Below, piece by piece: positions 5,367 through 6,538 of a stretch of DNA of 6,538 bases. A program made the position numbers and the translations under genes. The DNA comes from CAYLSO01 sp964386525 (GTDB lineage Bacteria > Eisenbacteria > RBG-16-71-46 > DASYSL01). Position 1 is the first letter of the stretch. Each line of letters begins with the position of its first letter. The DNA is taken from NCBI GenBank assembly GCA_964386525.1, contig CAYLSO010000034.1:1-6538 (forward strand), in the 5' to 3' direction. The notes below the pieces were generated by a model, which was not told where the DNA came from, did not search any database, and saw only the letters and a list, made by a program, of their open reading frames with translations.

Positions 5367-5543
5367 ATGAAGGCGCTGCTTCGCAATCTCATCGCCGGTG
5401 AGGACGCTCAGGATCTGATCGAGTACGCGCTGCTGACGTCGCTGCTCTCGATCGTCTCGATCGTGGCGCTGACCACCCTCGGCCAGCAGGTGCGGGACCT
5501 GTTCACCCTGCTGCGGCTGAGGGCCTTCCCGGCCAGGATCTAG
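5367..5543 (+). CDS. Flp/Fap-family type IVb pilin precursor
   Basis: This is a 58-residue prepilin, the major subunit type of Tad/Flp pili used for adhesion and surface colonisation. The leader MKALLRNLIAGEDA is short and basic, and the processing-site motif is A14 followed by QDLIEY, with Glu at mature +5 and Tyr at +6 as required by the TadV/CpaA-type prepilin peptidase. The hydrophobic assembly helix follows (LIEYALLTSLLSIVSIVALTTLG, about 17-39), then a short VRDLFTLLR tail. The mature protein would be 44 residues, typical for the family. The -1 residue is Ala instead of the more common Gly. The start is ATG with GGGAG seven bases upstream; an in-frame GTG at 5220 is rejected because it would destroy the short leader. 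No other tad genes are visible, so it is either solitary or distant from its assembly locus. It ends 23 nt from the convergent RND gene. Confidence 0.88.
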   Translation: MKALLRNLIAGEDAQDLIEYALLTSLLSIVSIVALTTLGQQVRDLFTLLRLRAFPARI

Positions 5544-5566
5544 GCCGCACCCCCGCGGGGCAGCGA

Positions 5567-6538
5567 CTAGCCTGCCGCCCGCGGTCCGCCCGCCCACACC
5601 CGCTTGACCAGCCGGGAGCCGTCCTCGAGCAGCGTGTAGAGGCACGGCACCAGGATCAGGGTCAAGAGCGTCGAGGCCACCAGCCCGCCGATCACCGTCC
5701 GCGCCAGCGGGAAGTAGAGGATGTCCCCCACCCGGTTCTGCCCGAAGGCCAGCGGCATCAGCCCCAGCACCGTGGTCAGCGTGGTCATGAGGATCGGCCG
5801 CATGCGGTTGCGCGCGCCCTGCAGGATGGCCTCGCGCCGGTCCAGCCCGCGCTCGCGCAGCTGGTGGATGTGGTAGATGAGCACGATGCCGTTGTTGACC
5901 ACGATGCCCATCAGGATGAGCAGCCCGATCTGCGCCATCAGGTTGAACGGCGAGCCGCTGAGGAAGCAGATCCACGCCACGCCCACGAACGCGAAGGGCA
6001 GCGCCAGCATGATGGCGAACGGGTGCAGCAGCGACTCGAAGAGGCTGGCCATCACCAGGTAGACGAGCACCAGCGCCAGCACCAGGTTGATGAGCATCTC
6101 CTTCTGCGTCTCGCTCTCCTCCTCGAAACCCTGGCCGAACGACCACGAGTAGCCGAGCGGGAAGCCCATCGTGTCGAGCGACCCGGCCACCGCCTTGCGC
6201 ATCTCGCCGCCCTTCTTGGAGTCGTAGGTGCCGGTGACCGAGAGCACCGAGCGGCGCTGCTGGCGCTCGACGCTGGCCGGCGTGCGCACGCGGCGGAAGT
6301 CGGCCACCGCCCCCAGGGGCACCACCTCGCCGCCGGCGGACAGGATGGGCATGTCCTTGAGCTGCTCGAGGCTCGAGCGGTCCTCCTCGGCCAGCCGCGC
6401 CTGCACCTCGACCTCGCCCTCGGGGCCGCGGTAGCGCGACAGCGGCCGCCCGCGGAAGAACATGGCCACCGCGGTGCCCACCTGCGCGGTGGAGAGGCCG
6501 TAGCGGGCCGAGCGGTCGCGGTCCACCACGACCTCGAC
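5567..6538 (-). CDS. RND-family efflux transporter permease, AcrB/HAE1-like (partial, N-terminus off the right edge)
   Basis: This is the C-terminal 323 residues of an inner-membrane, proton-driven resistance-nodulation-division pump, which works with a periplasmic adaptor and an outer-membrane channel. The visible part begins in the periplasmic porter region (VEVVVDRDRSARYGLSTAQVG, then the EVQARL and PLGAVADF segments) and continues through TM8-TM12. TM8 is NLVLALVLVYLVMASLFESLL, followed by PFAIMLALPFAFVGV. TM10 carries ILMGIVVNNGIVLI, TM11 RMRPILMTTLTTVLGLMPLAFG, and TM12 LVASTLLTLILVPCLYTLLED. The position matching AcrB Lys940 is Asn, as in the GIVVNN subgroup of RND pumps, and the Asp often found after VLI/VLV is Tyr. 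The TAG stop is at 5567-5569. The coding direction converges on the pilin gene. Family is secure; substrate is unknown, and it could be HAE-type drug/solvent efflux rather than metal. Confidence 0.95.
   Translation of the reverse strand, partial: VEVVVDRDRSARYGLSTAQVGTAVAMFFRGRPLSRYRGPEGEVEVQARLAEEDRSSLEQLKDMPILSAGGEVVPLGAVADFRRVRTPASVERQQRRSVLSVTGTYDSKKGGEMRKAVAGSLDTMGFPLGYSWSFGQGFEEESETQKEMLINLVLALVLVYLVMASLFESLLHPFAIMLALPFAFVGVAWICFLSGSPFNLMAQIGLLILMGIVVNNGIVLIYHIHQLRERGLDRREAILQGARNRMRPILMTTLTTVLGLMPLAFGQNRVGDILYFPLARTVIGGLVASTLLTLILVPCLYTLLEDGSRLVKRVWAGGPRAAG

Overview
The window looks like a chromosomal segment from a very GC-rich, Gram-negative-type bacterium. It carries an RND inner-membrane transporter, a Flp-type pilin and a bacterial 4.5S-like SRP RNA. 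Acidobacteriota, Myxococcota or a related GC-rich phylum would fit, but nothing here fixes the taxon.

Left part (1-2622), all on the minus strand. A likely promoter at 2617-2646 is followed by tRNA-Ser(GGA), tRNA-Ala(CGC), the small SRP RNA (ffs) and dnaX, the DNA polymerase III tau/gamma subunit. dnaX starts at 2039 and runs off the left edge after 679 visible codons. Its AAA+ clamp-loader motor is canonical. Its C-terminal half is low-complexity: a 12-Gly run, an Ala/Glu/Val stretch, four 7-residue DPDGV-like repeats, a conserved tau-type C-terminal domain, and a Pro/Ala tail encoded by 36-nt tandem repeats.

Middle part (2728-5107), all on the plus strand. Three closely spaced genes form a probable operon behind an extended -10 promoter. 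They encode a 78-aa helical protein of unknown function, a 146-aa nucleotidyltransferase-like protein joined to it by an ATGA start/stop overlap, and a 538-aa GHKL (Hsp90/MORC-like) ATPase. The NTase-like protein appears to lack the segment that normally holds the glycine-rich motif and the first two catalytic aspartates. This cassette is the best candidate for an undescribed system. Any defence or toxin-antitoxin-like role is inference from gene content only.

Right part (5134-6538). A Flp/Fap-family type IVb pilin gene on the plus strand lies behind a probable promoter and an approximately 200-nt leader that can form an extended hairpin. It converges, with only a 23-nt gap, on the 3' end of an RND efflux permease gene on the minus strand that runs off the right edge.

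There is no mobile element, CRISPR array or integrase in the window. Almost all other open frames are antisense or out-of-frame artefacts of the high GC content.
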